A stretch of 64,000 nt of DNA from Rutpela maculata. Lineage: Eukaryota; Arthropoda; Insecta; Coleoptera; Cerambycidae. The DNA is taken from NCBI GenBank assembly GCA_936432065.2, contig OW386291.2, forward strand, positions 21,863,821-21,927,820. The letters run 5' to 3'. Positions 47,995 to 59,714 of the stretch are shown here, one piece after another (positions within the stretch are counted from its first letter, which is position 1; each line of letters opens with the position of its first letter). A model generated the notes under the pieces. That model did not search any database, had not been told where the DNA came from, and saw only the letters and a program-made list of their open reading frames with translations. The position numbers and the translations under genes are program-made.

Positions 47995-48840
47995 AAATAA
48001 TTTTCGGAGAAATGTCACCTTTCAGAAAAATGTCAAATTTTCGGATAAATGTCAAATTTTCGGAAAAATGTCAAATATTCGGGTAAATGTCACTTTTTAG
48101 AAAAATGCCACTTTTCAAAACAATGTCAAGTTTTCGGAAAAAATGTCAAATTTTCGGAGAAATGTCACTTTTCGGAAAATGTCGAAAATTCGGAAAAATG
48201 TCAAATTTTTGAAAAAATTTAACTTTTCAGAAAAAATGTCAAATTTTCAGAAAAATGTCCAATTTTCAGAAAGATGACAAATTTTTATGAAACTTGAAAA
48301 TAGACGTAAACCGGAAAAATTTAAAATGTTCAAAAAATGTCAAACTTTCAGAAAAATGTCAAGTTGTCATAAAAATGTAAAATTTTCTAAAAAAAGTCAC
48401 TTTCAGAAAAATGTGAAATTTTCAAAAATGGTCAAATTTTTAGAAAAATTTAAAATTTCTAAAAAATGTCAAATTTTCAAAAAAAAAACGTCAAATTTTC
48501 GGAAAAATGTCAAATCTTCAGAAAATGTAACATTTTTTAAAAAATTCAAATTTTTAAAAATGTCAAATTTTCTAAAAATGTAAAATTTTTTAAAAAATAT
48601 AAATTTTTTTTAAAAAACGTCAAATTTCTGAAAATGTCAAATTTTCAAAAAAAAGTCGAATTTTCAAAAAATTTTAAAATGTCGGATTAAAAAAAATTCT
48701 ACAAATTGTTCAGTTTTCAAAAATTATCAAATTTTCGGAAAACTTTTCAAAAATTGTCAAATTTTTAAAAATTGCAAAGTTATTAAAAAATGTTAAATTT
48801 TCGGAAAAATGTCAAATTGTTAAGAAATTCCAAATATTAA
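47995..48840. repeat. Degenerate 19-bp minisatellite, about 44 units
   Basis: Tandem units of GGAAAAATGTCAAATTTTC, 17-20 bp long, across about 845 bp. Left-side units keep the CGG; right-side units are more AT-rich and irregular. The Lys/Phe-rich ORF at 48287-48583 is just the repeat read in one frame. Confidence 0.9.
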
Positions 48841-48928
48841 ATTGATTGAGCACTCAAGCCCTCCGCTAGGAGCTAGAATGGGCTTTAGCCCATTCTAGTA
48901 TGTTTGTTAAGTTATGTTTTAAGCCTTT

Positions 48929-49362
48929 AAATGGGCTCATTTAGTGATATTTAATTTACAATTTATTTCTGCATTTTCCGTAAATATTTAACCCTTTAAG
49001 TATATAGTGAAAAAATTAGGCCACTAGCGTTAATATTAACTGTAATATTTGATTTCCAATTCGTGACATATTTGAAACGTCCGACGGCGCGGATGACTTC
49101 ACCCCACTCGCTCGACTGGTTTTATGAATTATGTGGTTATAGCACGTCTGTTGTGCTTGCCGTATGAAACTATATGAGAACAGGCGAGCGGTCGGCCGCT
49201 GGAGTTGGTTTGACGTCACACTCCGTTTTCGCATGCTCTATTTTCATTATTTATTTTGAGGAAGAAGTTAAAAAAAAAAAATCTAATGTTTTGCACATTT
49301 ATTAATTACAAGGTGTACTTTCGAAATATGAATTAAAAAAATGCTAAATGAGCCCACTTTTT
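48929..49362. mobile_element. MITE with TGGGCTCATTTAG ends
   Basis: TGGGCTCATTTAG on the left and CTAAATGAGCCCA on the right are an exact 13-bp inverted repeat. The inside is unusually GC-rich for the region at 49070-49240 (CCGACGGCGCGGATGAC, GTTTGACGTCACACTCC). Target duplication uncertain. Confidence 0.5.
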
Positions 49363-49710
49363 AATGTTTTAGTTTTCAAATCAAAATTTTTACTAATAAA
49401 GTTTGTATTTCTTCTTTAGAACATTTATACTTAAAAAGAAAAAAAATCACGATTATTGAAAATAAAAATCGCTTGATTAAAACCATGATTTTAATCGTGA
49501 TTTCAATCAAATGATTTAGATCAGTGCTTATAAACATGAGAAATATCCAAATCATATTTTGTGGTATTCTAAAGAAATAATAACTTTGAACTGCTTTCCA
49601 CCCACTGTGTACACCTTTCCCTACATTACCCCTTCTAAACTAAAATTCTGGATATCGATCATTCACGACCACTAGAGATGAAGGAATAAATATACATAAT
49701 AAATTACAAT

Positions 49711-49716
49711 TTTATT
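49711..49716 (-). terminator. Polyadenylation signal of the FNBP4-like gene
   Basis: AATAAA on the minus strand (TTTATT on plus), 33 bases after the stop codon at 49749. Confidence 0.6.
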
Positions 49717-49748
49717 AACTATAAATAAAAGTTTTATATTTACAATTC

Positions 49749-49841
49749 TTAATCATTATAGTGTTGTTGCACGCTTTTCCATTTTTCTACGAGTTGAGAA
49801 ACGCCCTTCTTCTTCATTGATAAACCTGGCGCCAACTTTAC
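49749..49841 (-). CDS. Formin-binding protein 4-like, last exon
   Basis: Thirty codons and a TAA after a TATTTCTAG|GTAAAG acceptor, phase 0. It encodes KLAPGLSMKKKGVSQLVEKW and a short helical end. A Lys-rich block followed by a 'V.KW..VQ' helix closes FNBP4-type proteins. It joins naturally to the KKKKKAK end of the previous exon. The intron is 2.2 kb and contains repeats. Nothing suggests a pseudogene. Confidence 0.7.
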   Translation of the reverse strand, partial: VKLAPGLSMKKKGVSQLVEKWKSVQQHYND

Positions 49842-51998
49842 CTAGAAATAAAATATTTAAAAGTGAATAATGCTAATTTAATACATAAAAATAAAGTAAA
49901 AATAGGTAGTTTCTTTTTCTCGAAAGCTGTAACAAACTGCGAAAATATTGATTGTACCTGTTCAAAATTATTACATTATTATTGTTTTTAACAACAATAA
50001 TAAATTATTTTAAATAAATTCATTATGCACATGTGCATCTTTCTCTTTGTACGCCACTGACGGCTTTATATAAACAAATAACATATACAAATAATATAAC
50101 AATTGATAGAAACAATAATGGTCTTTAGTTTTTAAATCTTGTAGAATTTTAATTTATTGGGCCGTTTTAGAGGAATAGGCAAACATGTGTCGTTGCTGGA
50201 AGGCGCCTCACCCATTTTTGCTGTGGGGCCTTAAAAAAAAGAAAACAGCAAAAAGAAAATGGAGGATCATATGCAAAATTTTATACTCTATCGAATGGTG
50301 CCAAGATCATTCCCCTAGCTCCTACCATTTTTGAGAAAAAAAAATATATATAGGCAGATACAGGCAACCACTTTGAGGGGGGCAGGAGGAGCAGGTATGA
50401 TTTCTCGAGGTGGGTCTGTTCGAAAATCTACTTATTTTGACTAGTTCTATTCATGGTTAAAAGGAGTTGCTATTACTCAAAAGTAGAAATATCAAAACAC
50501 CTAATTCACTAAGAAATAACTCGTTTTTTGATTATAATGACCTTTTGAGTAGGACATTTTTTGACGGCTTTGAGATTTTAAACCATCAGTACATCATCAT
50601 TAATTTTATATCAAATTCAGCTTGTAACAACGAAACCCCCATAGAACTTATTTTTATGCGTATATCTGGGCACCGAGCACTCTACTATTCGGCATTGACT
50701 GGATTTTCACAAAAATCCCTGACTTCCACCAAAATTCCCTGACATTTCCCTGACTTTTCCCTGTTTTCCCGGTTTTCCAGAAAGTGGCCACCCTGTAAAT
50801 TACTAGATTCTCTTCTGCTTATTTTTACCTTTAAAATATAATTTTTATAAAATAGCCCGACTAAGCTATCTCTTTCTTTTTGAGAACTTTTGTAAAGAAA
50901 TCCCTGTTAAGAAAAACCTACGTTATAATTTAGCTTCAACGCTTTGATTTCTTGAAATAACTTGGTTTTTTAGTCTATATCAAATGTAGTAAAAAAGGCT
51001 CATTATAAATGCTATAACTAAGTTATTTCATGGAAAGCAAATAATAAGAGGTTCGCTTCCTCAGAAAATCATAAAAAGTGTGAGTGGTAAACTGATAGTG
51101 ACAGACAAAGCGATTTTAACTTAGATATAGTGGAAGTGACAGTTGAGTGTAACATACCCAGGCAAAACTAGATAATCCATTTTTTAGACAATTTTTGCAA
51201 TAGTATATAAGTGACAAGTAAAGCAACATTCAAGTGCCACCAGAAAAGGAACAAGGAAAAAATTATAATCAATAATCTATGACAATAATAAACAAAAAAA
51301 GGGCTAAATAATAAAAACAAATTATTGCACAATAAAGCTAGTGTGTGACCCTGCCCCCTGCCCATAGCATTAACTCTAAACCACCCTTGACTTCCAGCCC
51401 TTTTTTGAGTTAAATTAACTTTGGATATTACAGTATTCGACAAAACGACAAAAAACTAAAGATAAAATACTGAATCATATAGGTGTGCATGAAAATTTTT
51501 TACCCGACACATCACCTAGAATCACTGAAATAAGACCCATGCACTGGTATTAGCCATTTCTTTATAAGGCCATAGGTACAACGATCATGATCCCCATTTC
51601 GGAGTCATTCCCCAGTTCTGCTGGATTCAATCCCCTGCTCCGAGATTGGAATCGTCTGTGGGTAATAGATGTCTGTTTTTTAACATTGAAAATGTTTTTA
51701 GTTTCCTGCACAGGGCATGAATTCATGAAAAGTGCATGTTGCATTTGCAGCATGAGAAGACAAGGTTACTAAAGCTATAGGTTGCCTCGTAACGGCTAAA
51801 AATCTAACTATCATTTTCAAAGTCCCTCCCTGGTTGCATCTTTGCGAAAGACTGAATTTTTTCAAATGTGTAACCCCATTCGGACATGGCTTTGGACTTG
51901 GTGTGGTGTGTTATGTTATAGAATATCTAGCATTGGGGATGCAGCATGTCTATCACCAAAAATAATTACATAAAAATTCATATAAGCGAAATACAAAC
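49842..51998. other. FNBP4-like intron with repeat fragments
   Basis: Contains a hAT-type terminus at about 50735-50797 (CCCTGACTTTTCCCTGTTTT, ending AGTGGCCACCCTG, the mirror of CAGGGTGGCCACT). The rest is AT-rich without genes. Confidence 0.5.
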
Positions 51999-52178
51999 CT
52001 TTGCTTTCTTTTTTTTCTTAGCCGCTTCTGTAGGTATTTCCATAACTGTTTTGATTTCTTCTACAGGTTGTGGAAGTGGCGGTGGTGAGGAAGAATTTGT
52101 ATTTTCGATTGCAGCAATATCAGAATAGAAAGAATCCAATGCGGAATACAAAGGATCTGCAGGTTTCGTTTCTTTTTC
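51999..52178 (-). CDS. Formin-binding protein 4-like, internal exon with DSFYSDIAAIE motif
   Basis: Sixty codons in phase 0 between a TGACGCAG|GAAAAAG acceptor and an AAAG|GTTTGT donor. It encodes ADPLYSALDSFYSDIAAIE, a Ser/Pro-rich linker (SSSPPPLPQP) and a Lys-rich end (EAAKKKKKAK). The short aromatic/acidic motif followed by polyproline and a basic tail resembles the C-terminal half of FNBP4. The upstream ATG within a longer reading frame (MTQEKE) is intronic and should not be taken as the start. The WW domains expected for FNBP4 are not in the exons found. Confidence 0.7.
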
Positions 52179-52550
52179 CTGCGTCATGAAAAAATATATA
52201 TTATATTTGGACAATCAGCCATGTGGCAATTATCAGTTTGTATAAAATATATATACGTGTGTGCTATTTAATACCGCACACCCCGTTAATTTGGAATGCA
52301 TTGGCTGATTTAAAAAAAATTGTTTTTGAGATCGACTATTAGGCAATTTCTTATCGACAAATTGGATAGCATATTCGATTCGCATTTGTCTCAAATACCT
52401 TTAAACAAAATTTTAGCTCGATATCTCATATAGAGTGTTCGTTATTCAATAGCCAAATTTAGAATTTCTCATTTTTCAACTGGTCCTGTATAAGAGTCGG
52501 TTAGGTTTACTACAAAGATAAAGTAGTCGTTTGATTAAAGAACATCAGAT

Positions 52551-52699
52551 ACTAAATGAGGAAGAAAAAAGAAAAGTTATTCTTTAAATAAATAGTTCTT
52601 CTATACATTATTTGGTTGCTGTACGTAGGTGCCTTAATGAAAATTTGTCAAACAAATGGATTGGACGGAATAGCTTTCCTTTTTTCTTCCTCATTTAGT
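52551..52699. mobile_element. Short palindromic MITE in the FNBP4-like intron
   Basis: ACTAAATGAGGAAGAAAAAA and its mirror bound 149 bp. A third ACTAAATGAGGAAAA follows at about 52716. The two arms match for about 30 bp. Confidence 0.6.
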
Positions 52700-52891
52700 A
52701 ACATCAACATGAGACACTAAATGAGGAAAAATACAAAGACTAGAAATTTATTGATAGATTTCCATTTTTGGTAGATCATATACTATTACTCCAGCTGTTT
52801 GTTAAATATTATTTAAAAAATTATAAAGGATACTATAAACAAATTATTTATACACGTTTTATAAATTATTAAATTGATTTTAAATACTGAC

Positions 52892-53010
52892 CTTTGGTTT
52901 GGTGTAAGATATAATTTCTGGTAAATCCACTCCAGGAGGAAGTGGTTCTCCATTATCAACAAATTTGGGCAATTTGGCTGGAACAAGTGGTTCAGGAGGT
53001 AAAGGAACAT
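52892..53010 (-). CDS. Formin-binding protein 4-like, internal exon with proline-rich segment
   Basis: A 119-base exon with clear borders (TTTTCAG|ATGTTCC and CCAAAG|GTCAGT). It encodes VPLPPEPLVPAKLP and then EPLPPGVDLPEIISYTKPK. PLPPG runs of this kind occur in WW-domain splicing-linked proteins such as FNBP4. It starts with two bases of a codon begun in an upstream exon not seen in this window. Phase then fits the next exon at 52178. The identity is from motif style and the combination of the three exons, not from an alignment. Confidence 0.65.
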
Positions 53011-53372
53011 CTGAAAATAAATAATTTACAGACTTAGATCGGAGCCACATGGCATTTCAACAAAGGACATTGTAACGGACACAATATCCATTGACATAAC
53101 ACTTATGTCAACCCGGACTGATGTAACTAGTCACGTTAATATTATACACTGTCTAGAAACTGTGCTGCCAAATGGAAATCTCAAATTCTGTAAACTATTT
53201 TGTTGATTTGACGTAAATCATCTTATCCAAACTTTGCTTCCTAATGGAGCTACAGTTCTTTCCAGATGGTACTTTGTCATCAATATTTTTTAAATATTTT
53301 TGAAACATCATGTTTACAGCAAAAGACGGGGCATTTTTAGTTAAAAATGTATTATGAATATCTTGTTTCCAG
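53011..53372. other. Upstream intron of the FNBP4-like gene, first part
   Basis: No exon recognised. The missing upstream exon must be further right. Confidence 0.45.
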
Positions 53373-53867
53373 AAAAATAAAGGGTCGAAACAAGATGTAA
53401 GTAGTTACAGAAACGTATCCTTGCAACCACAGTTTGCAAAAATTACAGACTACAGCTATCATGTAAGACATGGCAATTTTGTCGCACAGTATAACCTAAT
53501 ACCAAATTATAAACACGGATTTAGACCGAAAAAATCAACAACAACGGCAATAGACAAATTATGCAATAATATAATTGAAAATCTGAATGAGAAGCAATGC
53601 CCGGTTGCTTTGATCTGACTCGGGCATTCGACACAGTTAAACATGATTTACTCAATAAAAAATTGTGTCAAATGGATTGCCGTTTATGTGCAAAATAGAC
53701 ACCAAATTGTCGACACAGTTTCTACAAAATCTCAGCCCACATTAGTTCCTATGGGGTTCCCACAGGGCTCAACACTAGCTCCTTTGTTATCTATTATATT
53801 TGTCAGTGACATACATAATTGCAAAACACCACAAAATTTAGAAAATAAAAAATTTGAATTTGTTTAA
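53373..53867 (+). pseudogene. LINE reverse-transcriptase fragment
   Basis: Broken frames read SSYRNVSLQPQFAKI, NYKHGFRPKKSTTTAIDKL, then after a stop and frame change GFPQGSTLAPLLSIIFVSDI. These are RT motifs of a non-LTR element. The AxDD block is missing. Both ends are truncated. Confidence 0.7.
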
Positions 53868-54241
53868 ATAAATCAAAATTGACTAAAAAATGTCGATAGA
53901 TATTCCGCTAGACAATAGTAATAATTTTTTAAGAAAAAACGAGCATAAAGTGCTCAAAAAGGTCAATTCCCTGAAGAATTTACATTTTTTGATTTAAGGG
54001 CGACAAATTGATATGTATAATACATCAAATTCTTCTTTGGATAGTCCTCTCCAATTCCTATAATAAGTAATGCAGGATTTTTCCTAACCTGAACAATTAC
54101 TCTAAAAATCCCAAAAAGTAATTTTTCCCCATGTAATTATGCAATTTAAATGCGAAACTTCAGATCTCCATAGGCACCAAAATTTTAAAAAACCAAAAAA
54201 TACCTACTTATTTTTTTCGGATTTAGAAATAAATTGGGGGG
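53868..54241. other. Unassigned sequence
   Basis: AT-rich, no ORF or repeat recognised. Confidence 0.4.
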
Positions 54242-54249
54242 ATCTAGAC

Positions 54250-54518
54250 CAGGGGCGCAGCCAGGGGGGAGCCATGCCCCCCCCCCCCCAAGTCGTCCTC
54301 CATGAACCAAAAATAAAGACGCATAATCTCTATCAGTACAAAGCATATTTAAACTATCCCTTGAAATAAATATTTTGTAATTAATGCCAATATTATCTAG
54401 TAGAGGAATCTATACACATCCGTTTACAACAATTTTCTGGAAAGTTTTCCTCATCCTTTGGAGAGGCCGGTTCTATTGCCCCCCCCCCCCCCAGATGAAT
54501 TTTCTGGCTGCGCCACTG
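54250..54518. mobile_element. hAT-type MITE with 8-bp TSD and C tracts
   Basis: CAGGGGCGCAGCCAG on the left and CTGGCTGCGCCACTG on the right, flanked by ATCTAGAC at 54242-54249 and 54519-54526. Both ends have a C13-C16 tract on the same strand. 269 bp, noncoding. Confidence 0.8.
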
Positions 54519-54526
54519 ATCTAGAC

Positions 54527-56200
54527 CCTCTATAAAAAACCGGTGCCCAAGGAATCACTATTTCCATATCCAGATTTTCCATCCAAGTCTCTCACAATGA
54601 AAGAATTTTGTATTTGGAAATAATTGTTTATGGAACTTTAATAATATAATATTTGAAATCATGCACTCCAAAAACCCATAAAATGATATCCCACATCGGT
54701 AGTGGGGTAGGGGTGGTGATAGGGGAAGTAAAAAAATATTTTAAGGTTTTTGGTTCTTGTACACACACTAAAGCACAATTTTTTTTCACCCCCTTTAATA
54801 ATGGGGAGGGGGTGTTAATTAGGGTTTGCAATCCCGAAATCTCGAAACCGAAATCCCGGCAAAATTTAGATACCGCAAAACCCGGGATCGTAGTCGATTG
54901 GATCCCAGGATTTTCAGGATTATGAAACAAGATGGAACAGTCTTTTAAAGTAATGGTCGGCTTAAAAATGCCGCTTTTGTTACTGAATTCGGAATATAAA
55001 CTTTGGGGATTTGGTTAAACTATTGGAACCACTTAAAATCACGGTGGAGACACTGTGATGACGTGATGCGAATTTATTTATCAGATATCTCTTTAAAATT
55101 CATGTCAAAGCAAATTATTAGAAGTTGACATGCCTCTTAGTGCAGATTTGCACGATGCACTAAGGATAAGAATCACCCAACACAGAAACTGTTATCCGGG
55201 CATTCTCCGATACCCACTTGCACAGTTTCAATGTGTAAGAATTAGACTCACTATTCCAGGTTCCTAAAAAAAATGTCATTAGGGAAATATTAGAGAATCT
55301 TATAAAACGTTTCCAAAAAATTCCAGAAGAAGACCATGAGGAAGCGAAGATGCTCCTCACAGCATAGCAAAATCATCGAAAAACATTTTAAACAAAATGT
55401 TAGGAACCACAATGCATCCAATTCGATTATGCCCTGAAACCGATTTGATATCATCAAATTTAAAAAAAGAACTGCCACTTTTCGAAAATGAAGGCAACAC
55501 GGATATGTAGCTGGCAGCTGGCATATATCTGATAGTAATACCGCCAACTATTAAAAAATTATATGTAAAAAAAAAACTTTTTAAAAACAAGCTTTAAGTA
55601 TTATTTAGATGTACTAAAAGGCAAAAAATAAAATAAATTGCCTTAAAAGCTTGTCGCGAGCGAGAAGTTCATACATGCATTATTTTTGTTTGACAGAGAT
55701 TGAAAGTATTTTTTTCAATTTTTCAATTGACACGACAAGTTTTTAACAGCCATTTGCTCCATTTACATTTTAAGCGATGAATAACTAATCGAGGTTTAAT
55801 TTGTAAACCAAGTTTAACTTGCGTCTTATTGCACCGTGCTTATTTGTTTGTGGTTTACTTAAGTTGATAGTTAACTTGAGATCTTAGGGAATTTGGTATT
55901 CTGCTAACTTCTCTTCCAAAATTATAATCTTATTTCTGTCAACTATTGTCAATTATTTGTTCTTTTCTTTGCTTCTGTGTGTGTACATTTTTACTACTAT
56001 TTATCTGTTTACTAGATCTTCATAAATATGGAAAAACAATAAAAACAAAACAGAAAGATCCGTTAATTTTTCATTAGATGAAAAACTCTTGTTAATAAAG
56101 ACGGCCACAAAATGCAAGCATGTATTAGAAGATATCAATGTCGGAGTCGGAATCCATCTCACGATTCGTAAATTTTTGTTAATAAAATACTCCAGTCATT
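54527..56200. other. Unassigned sequence
   Basis: No gene recognised. 55780-55880 (GGTTTAATTTGTAAACC, TTATTGCACCGTGCTTATTTG) is loosely mirrored near 57060-57190 (ACGGTGCAAAGCAAAT), so it may be the outer arm of the element around the palindrome at 56217. Confidence 0.45.
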
Positions 56201-56216
56201 TTAGACAAAAATATGG

Positions 56217-56945
56217 CTTCTGTTCTAACAAATTATATCCTTCATTTTTTTTTAAATCGATTTATTTTAGTGTTTTAATGAAAATACTGAAAATCGGCAA
56301 CGAGATCACTACGGCATAAAAAATTATTCAAGGTCAAAGTTCACAGAAAACCGTTTTTTGCGAATATCGCGCTTTCTATGGCTCGGAGGAAAATTGAGGT
56401 TATTATGAAAATGAAAGATAATGACATTCTGCACAAAAATTATCTCTTCCATTTTTTATGTACAACGAACGGTTTAGACATTGTAAGTAAAAAATGAATA
56501 AAATATTTTTCGTTCAAAATTTGATTATCATTTTCATAATAACCTTAGTTAATATAATATATATCAGAAAAAAACCAATCAAAATTACTGTACTGTACAA
56601 TAAAAATTTGTATAATGTACTTACACATTATAGGTACGCAGATTTTGAACGAAAAATATTTTATTAATTTTTTTTTTACAATACCTAAACCGTTCATTGT
56701 ACATAAAAAATGGAAGAGATCATTTTTGTGCGGAATTTCATTATCTTCCATTTTCATAATAACATCAGTTGGCCACCGCGCCATATAAAGCGCGATATTC
56801 GCAAAGAACCATTTTTTGTGAACTTTGACCTTGAATAATTTTGTATGCCGTAGTGATCTTGTTGCCTATTTTTAATATTTTCATTAAAACACCAAAATAA
56901 ATCGATAAAAAAAAAATGAAGGTTATAATTTGTTAGATCAGAAAA
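56217..56945. mobile_element. Large palindrome, arms about 290 bp
   Basis: TTCTGTTCTAACAAATTATA to about 56510 mirrors about 56645-56937. It includes AATCGGCAACGAGATCACTA, TCAAGGTCAAAGTTCACA and TCCATTTTTTATGTACAA, each with its mirror. The centre is near 56575. Outer loosely matched arms extend to about 55780 and 57190. Confidence 0.75.
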
Positions 56946-57876
56946 ATCTAATTTCACTGGACTAAAAATAAAACGCCAAAAGAATGAAAATATAATAAAA
57001 ATTGAGGTTATGCGCAACATCGACGATTGCGTAGAAATTACGATTAAATTTAATTGCCCTTTAAGCGGCCGACTTTGGTGGTTTGAGTTAACGCAAGTTT
57101 AAGCTAATTTAATCAAGGATTAAAGAACGGTGCAAAGCAAATCTTAAATTTAACGGAGGATTAAGATTAAATCTCTGTTAAACAATACGGTGCAAACGGC
57201 TCAGATGACAATTAATTTTATTTTTTCGTTTTAATACACCCAAATGATAATAAATTGTTTTTAAAAAGTTATTTTGCATATAATTTAATTTTTAGTTACG
57301 TCTTAATTATTAGTTTTATATACATTGCATCGTGTCGTCCTTACTTAAAAGTACCGAATCCTCCAGCATTTCTTAGAATGCAACGTCTAGTTAATACACT
57401 ATCCAATCAAATTATAGTTTAAAAAAACTAAAAAACACACTTTTTGATACCATGTTATTGTATTGTCACCGAACTACTTATGCAAAATTTCAGCTCAATT
57501 GGATGTCGTTAAGTGATCCAAAATTGACCTGCAAGATTTGACTTAAACATATTAACATACAAAGAGGGCAAGTTAAATGAAAGCTTATAAATACGTTTTC
57601 CGCAACTCGTAATATATCGTCAGCTTGGTATTACAAGGTTGTATGTGCATACAATATAAATTTGACAGAATCAATTTAAGGGTCATTCTTCTTTTCCTTG
57701 CAGGTTTTCTTGATGAAATGCAGCAAAATTTTTTATTTTTTTTAATCTAGTTCATAGTATTTTTTTTTTAATAATTATTTGCTCAATAGTTTGTCTTCAA
57801 GGTATAGTTATGATCAGAGCTCTTTCTTTTGGTGATTTAGAAGAAATTGGTCAATTTGTTAGCTGATGCAGATAAA
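56946..57876. other. Unassigned sequence with dispersed-repeat copy
   Basis: 57440-57600 matches the family at 40670-40840 (CTGCAAGATTTGACTTAAAC, GGCAAGTTAAATGAAAGCTT). Otherwise unrecognised. Confidence 0.5.
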
Positions 57877-58527
57877 TCAAATCACTCTGTTACTACGAAA
57901 AATAACTATTTTAATTATTAACATGAAGACATTTATAACAGAAATAATGTGCAACAAATAAACTTTTAGCTTAGTTTTATTACATGCCAAGCTAAAAGAC
58001 ATAAAATCATGTCTTGTCTGTATTCTTAGGAATAATAAATTCACTCTGTTACTTTTTCCATTTAAGAAACCCAATTTTTGTTATTAAATGATTGAACATT
58101 TAAAATTTAGGTACGTACATCTCTGAAGTGTTGTATTTATGGTACCTAAAAGACCTACTACAAGAATTACTCTTAATTACTCTATTTTCTTGGTAGAAAA
58201 TGCGTATTAATTTAATCAGAATTAAGGGACATTAAAAGTAAGAGTAGTCCACAGTAACATAGTGGAGTTTTCATTGAATGATTTGCATCAATATATAACA
58301 AAGCCAAAATTAATTAACATAATTAACCTTAGATCCTTTATTATAAAAATAAGAAATAAAAATCTTCACATTTTTTAATGAGATATGTATTTGTATGTGA
58401 ACTACGTAGCTAAGGCTTATTTTAATGATAAAAAAAAAGATGAACTCTAAACTTATTAAAGCACTAAAAACACAATTTGAACAAACCATTTCAATCTTTG
58501 GAATTTCAGTCTTAACTTCTAAAGCAC

Positions 58528-58732
58528 CTACTTTTCAAAGACTTCAAGAGGATTATTGAATTCGTAAAAAACACGTTTACCCCTTAACTTTATTTTGGGA
58601 TTGGGTACAATTTTTAAGAGGTTCTCGTAAGGCTCATAAGAACCTTCTTTCTCAGTCATTTTGAACCGTTTTGGGCTATTGTCAATAGCCTTGAAAAATA
58701 TGATTTTAACTTTGTGGGGTTTTGTAACAACT
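58528..58732 (-). pseudogene. C-terminal fragment of an unknown protein
   Basis: An open minus-strand frame ends FEFNNPLEVFEK-like: visible words are KIIFFKAIDNSPKRFK, MTEKEGSYEPYENLLKI and KIKLRGKRVFYEFNNP, then TAG at 58528. An adjoining upstream frame has a Cys-rich LSCFCNRGFCSCQNPQ. The layout (Cys-rich stretch then a charged tail with 'I.PNPK....G...F') recalls transposon-borne insect proteins. I cannot name the family. The frame break between the two parts suggests a relic. Confidence 0.35.
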
Positions 58733-59029
58733 GATCAGTGGGTTCTTGTATCGGTTGAGGATTCTGGCAAGAACAAAATCCTCTGTTGCAAAAACAACTT
58801 AAATTATGATATTTTAAAGTTCCAGTTCCAGTTGTTTGTACTGCATTACACCAAATTATACAGAGATTTTACCACTCTGTTACTTCAAGTACCACTGTTA
58901 CTCAGTAGTAGTAACAGAGTGTAGCAGTAACAGAGTTGTAAATTAACGTGAATAGAATATATATAAATGACAATAAAATGTAATGTGTAGTTCAAGTTAC
59001 ACCTGCAAGGAATAAATTAAGCACAATAT

Positions 59030-59481
59030 TGTCACGTATTTCCACCGTTAGGAAACCACCCCTTGCAAATTCCGTGGGTTCCAAAAATTATAACAAGAGA
59101 TGTCCACTAGCACACTTTATTAAATATTTACTGGATACTTCACAATACTATTATTAATTTAAATACACTTTACTGACTAAAAATCACAATGTTTATCACT
59201 TTGTTTCTCTTTGGAGTCTTAACCTCACTTTCTATACTTTCTGAACTACTCGCTGAGAATGCGGTCGGTCTTTTATACCTAAAAATGACAGATCTCGATT
59301 TTTCTGTGATGATGCCACCATTCTCTAGATAATTCCAGATGTCACCAGAACTAACTTCTGGTAGGTTCTTTCTCGAGTAGGTGCAAATACACTACATTCA
59401 GACATTCGATCTGTTGAAGTCTGTGCCTACTTTTTAGTAACCAACATAACCTTAAATTTTAAGGGGTTGCAACATATTACA
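59030..59481 (-). repeat. 3' LTR of the gypsy-type element
   Basis: 452 bp. Differs from the other LTR (MITE removed) by about four substitutions and one tandem duplication (CTTTCTGAAC in the right copy), counted by eye. It keeps the empty MITE target GTCTGTGCC at 59419-59427. Confidence 0.9.
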
Positions 59482-59492
59482 CTGCCCCCTCC

Positions 59493-59714
59493 TTAAGCCT
59501 GAACGTCCCGGTCAGGCAATTCAGTTTCCTTCACATACTTTGCCAGTCTATCCAAGTGTACGATCTTCATCTTGGACTTTTTACTTCGTTGAATCCGATA
59601 GACGACATTATTAATTCGGGTAATGACTGAATACGGTCCTTCCCAAGGTGGTTGAAGCTTCGGGGACTTCCATTCTTTCCGCTGTGGGTTGTACAGCCAG
59701 ACCCGATCTCCCAC
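59493..59714 (-). pseudogene. Integrase C-terminal fragment of the gypsy-type element
   Basis: GDRVWLYNPQRKEWKSPKL, WEGPYSVITRINNVVYRIQ and VHLDRLAKY form the GPY/F module that ends Ty3/gypsy integrases. It lies in a different frame from the upstream piece and stops 12 bp from the 3' LTR. Confidence 0.8.

Noticed and set aside
48287..48583. 98-residue Lys/Phe-rich ORF
   Set aside because: It is one reading frame of the 19-bp minisatellite; composition and period follow the DNA repeat.
48000..48600. CRISPR-like array
   Set aside because: The repeats are contiguous 19-bp units with no unique spacers, in a eukaryotic genome: a minisatellite.
52813..53010. Alternative 65-residue ORF over the FNBP4-like exon
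   Set aside because: The out-of-frame reading starts at ATGTTCC, which is the splice acceptor edge; the proline-rich frame fits exon phases and the family.
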